Source: Ceratorhiza oryzae-sativae
Taxonomy: Eukaryota > Basidiomycota > Agaricomycetes > Cantharellales > Ceratobasidiaceae
Direction: 5' to 3'
Assembly: GCA_030998015.1 (NCBI GenBank)
Contig: JARWMV010000236.1
Coordinates: 806,001-870,000, forward strand
Length of the DNA: 64,000 nucleotides
The position numbers were made by a program, and so were the translations under genes. Shown here one piece after another: positions 61,793-64,000 of this stretch. How positions within the stretch are numbered: position 1 is the first letter of the stretch; each line of letters begins with the position of its first letter. The notes under the pieces were generated by a model. The model had not been told where the DNA came from. It ran no database searches and saw only the letters and a list, made by a program, of their open reading frames with translations.

Positions 61793-64000
61793 ATGCGTGC
61801 AGCGAAGTCATACTGGAACAAACCTAGGGTTCCCGAATCCGTTTATCAGCAATTTCCGAGTCGGCGATCAACCGTATACGGAAAGAAAGGCGTCGTCGCA
61901 TGTTCGCAGCCCCTCGCGGCAGAGGCCGGGCTCGAAATACTGAGAAAGGGTGGAAATGCAGGTGTGTAATCCCTCCAGTCTATGATAACTTTTTCTTATA
62001 GCACCTGAAGCGGACGCTGCTGTGGCTGTTTCGGCTGCATTGAATGTACGTCATAGATATACATATTGCTTCCCGTACCAGTACACTAAAGCATTACCAC
62101 AGGTGACTGAGCCTTCATCCTGCGGAATCGGAGGGTAAAGCACTTTCCCAAATATAGGGACTCTTACTCAATCGTAACTGTTTCTCATAGTGATGCCTTC
62201 TGCTTGTACTACGACTCATCCAAGAAGACCGTCAAAGCTCTCAACGGGTCCGGGCGCTCGCCGAAAGCACTGAGCATCGAGGTGGCTCGAAAGAAGGGTG
62301 CTACCGGACGACAACTCCTTGCGACTGATCTAAACTCCGTTACAGTCCCAGGAGCTGCAGCCGCCTGGGTGGATACCGTTAAAATTTTTGGAAGCGGAAA
62401 GGTTTCACTTGAAGATGTATTGGGGCCTGCTATTCGGCTTGCAGAAGAGGGGTAGCATATCGAACTCACCACTTTCGGCTGCTGATCGAGAGTCAATAGC
62501 GCGCCCGTCTCTGAAGTACATGCAGCTTCGGTGAGTCGGATGCCAACTACCTCGAACTTCAACTCATCCCCGTTTGTAGTGGAAGCGTTCAGAGGACCTA
62601 ATCAAACAAGCCTCGCCTTCTGCTGAGAGTATGCTGCTGAATGGGAGAGCCCCTCATGCGGGCGAAGTAATGCGATTCCCGGACCTTGCTCGCACATTCC
62701 GAACCCTTGCTAGCGACGGGAAGAAGGGATTTTATACTGGGCGCATTGCTGAATCGATCGTAGAGTTAATTAAGAGCAAGGGAGGAGTAATGGAGCTCGA
62801 GGACCTTGCTGCACATGACACCGAGTTTGTTGAGCCAATCTCATACACGTATGGCAAGGAGTTTACTTTATACGAGGTATGTACGGAAATAGTTATGCGG
62901 ATCGAGGCCGAATCCTTACCTGGTGTAGTGCCCACCAAACGGCCAAGGGATCACCGCCCTCATGGCCCTCGGAATCCTCGAAGCGGCCGAAGAAATTGGT
63001 AAAATCAAGCCACTGCTCGAAATGGAACACAATTCGGTTGAATATCTACATTCTCTGGTTGAAGCACTCCGGTACGTAAATCTACCGACCCACTTCGGCT
63101 TAATTAAATAATTATTTAAATACAGATTGGCCTTCGCGGATACCCAATACTATGTCACAGATCCAACGGTAGAATATGTTCCTGTCAAAGAAATGCTGAG
63201 CAAGGTGAGTGTCCTGTGTATCCCATCGAGGCACCTCTAAAATCTTTTTTCAGGAATATCTGAGGAAACGTGCTGAATTGTTCAACCCTACCGCGTCCAT
63301 CCCGGATGTCCATCACGTACAACCTTTCCAATATTCTTATATTATATGTTGACTTGTGCTTTTATGCAGGGGAACCCGATCCACTCGACTGACACAGTGT
63401 ACTTCTCAGTTACCGATCAATGGGGAAATGGATGCAGTTTTATTCAGTCGAATTATGCAGGTTTTGGGACTGGAGGTGAGTGCAAACATTGTCGCCCGGA
63501 TATTTTGGCTCTCTTAACACGCCACAGCTATACCAAAGGGCTGTGGTTTTACCCTCCAAAACAGAGGATCCGGGTTTGTTCTCCAAGAGGGACACCCCAA
63601 CCAACTCTCAGGAGGGAAAAGACCATATCACACTATTAGTGAGTTAGATATACCCTTAGCTATTATAACATAACATTTCCCTTCTTTAGTACCTGCTCTT
63701 GTAACTCGTGGTGACGATCTCTTCCTCGTGTACGGAGTTATGGGCGGTTTTATGCAGGTTCGTGCGAGCGACGCTTGTATGTATTCATACATCACTAATC
63801 CCACCACATATAATAGCCCCAAGGGCACATTCAAGTATTGCTTAATATTCTTCGGGGGTTTAGTGTTCAATCGGCTCTTGATGCTCCCGGTTCTGCATTT
63901 CGGCAGGCAGCCCCGATGCGCCTGTTAGCAACTCGCTCTCAGCGGGGGATATAAATAGTGAAGTCTACTTCGAGGAAGGCATTCCAGTTGAGACGATTGA
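61793..64000 (+). CDS. Gamma-glutamyltranspeptidase, 3' end beyond window
   Basis: Starts [20 protein letters not shown] with no signal peptide or anchor. Family blocks: [100 protein letters not shown], and the autocleavage region [20 protein letters not shown] in which a Thr becomes the N-terminal nucleophile of the small subunit; then [13 protein letters not shown] and [16 protein letters not shown]. It transfers or hydrolyses the gamma-glutamyl group of glutathione-type substrates. The lack of a leader suggests a cytosolic form. Near 63886-63888 a missing C breaks the frame (one more C gives [14 protein letters not shown]). Several introns; the gene runs off the window. Confidence 0.88.

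Overview
This window is nuclear DNA of a filamentous fungus, most likely an agaricomycete basidiomycete. A Ceratobasidiaceae/Rhizoctonia-like source is my best guess from memory of protein style, not from a search. Evidence: dense genes on both strands, nearly all cut by many introns of about 45-75 bp with GT(R)AGT-like donors and YAG acceptors, short or divergent intergenic spacers, and fungal-specific families (Atg22, ThrE/Prm10-like exporter, PNGase A, gephyrin-type CnxE, Dsc2-like protein).

Layout. 381-3363: two tandem Pmp3-family genes with long hydrophilic tails. 3505-5808 (-): Atg22-like vacuolar effluxer. 5809-11650: an AT-rich repeat island with the 3' end of a chromodomain Ty3/Gypsy element lying between two ~1.3-kb LTRs in inverted orientation. 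11651-17780 (+): an SDR, a second NAD(P)-binding protein, and a Ser-rich protein fused to a medium-chain dehydrogenase. 18260-20458 (-): nucleolar circularly permuted GTPase. 21199-21546 (-): small Ser/Pro- and Cys-rich protein. 21547-25219: long gene-poor stretch. 25220-27730 (+): secreted PNGase A. 28080-30768 (-): poly(A) polymerase. 31094-35527 (-): two tandem parallel-beta-helix surface/secreted proteins. 36054-37395 (-): unknown. 37617-40964 (+): exocyst Sec10. 41247-43115 (+): disordered protein. 43365-44588 (-): mitochondrial enoyl-CoA hydratase. 44748-45938 (+): unknown. 46078-48823 (+): ThrE-like exporter. 48941-49953 (-) and 50112-51140 (+): divergent proteasome genes Rpn12 and beta1. 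51485-53404 (-): MFS transporter. 54458-55433 (-): RBMX2/Ist3-like splicing protein. 55623-56852 (+): rhomboid-like/UBA membrane protein. 56911-58995 (-): eIF3d. 59096-61532 (+): gephyrin-like Mo-cofactor enzyme. 61793 to the window end (+): gamma-glutamyltranspeptidase, cut by the window.

Most genes are ordinary housekeeping genes and do not form one pathway; the clear functional neighbours are the two proteasome genes that share one short promoter. I found no convincing new multi-gene system. The observations most worth checking are the inverted-LTR/nested retroelement island, the repeated single-base reading-frame breaks in otherwise conserved genes (which look like uncorrected sequence errors but could be degraded alleles), the duplicated ACGCGT-containing motif between the proteasome genes, and a small protein with a Cdc4/Fbw7-type phosphodegron and a Cys-rich tail. 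Exon boundaries were worked out by hand and should be treated as models.
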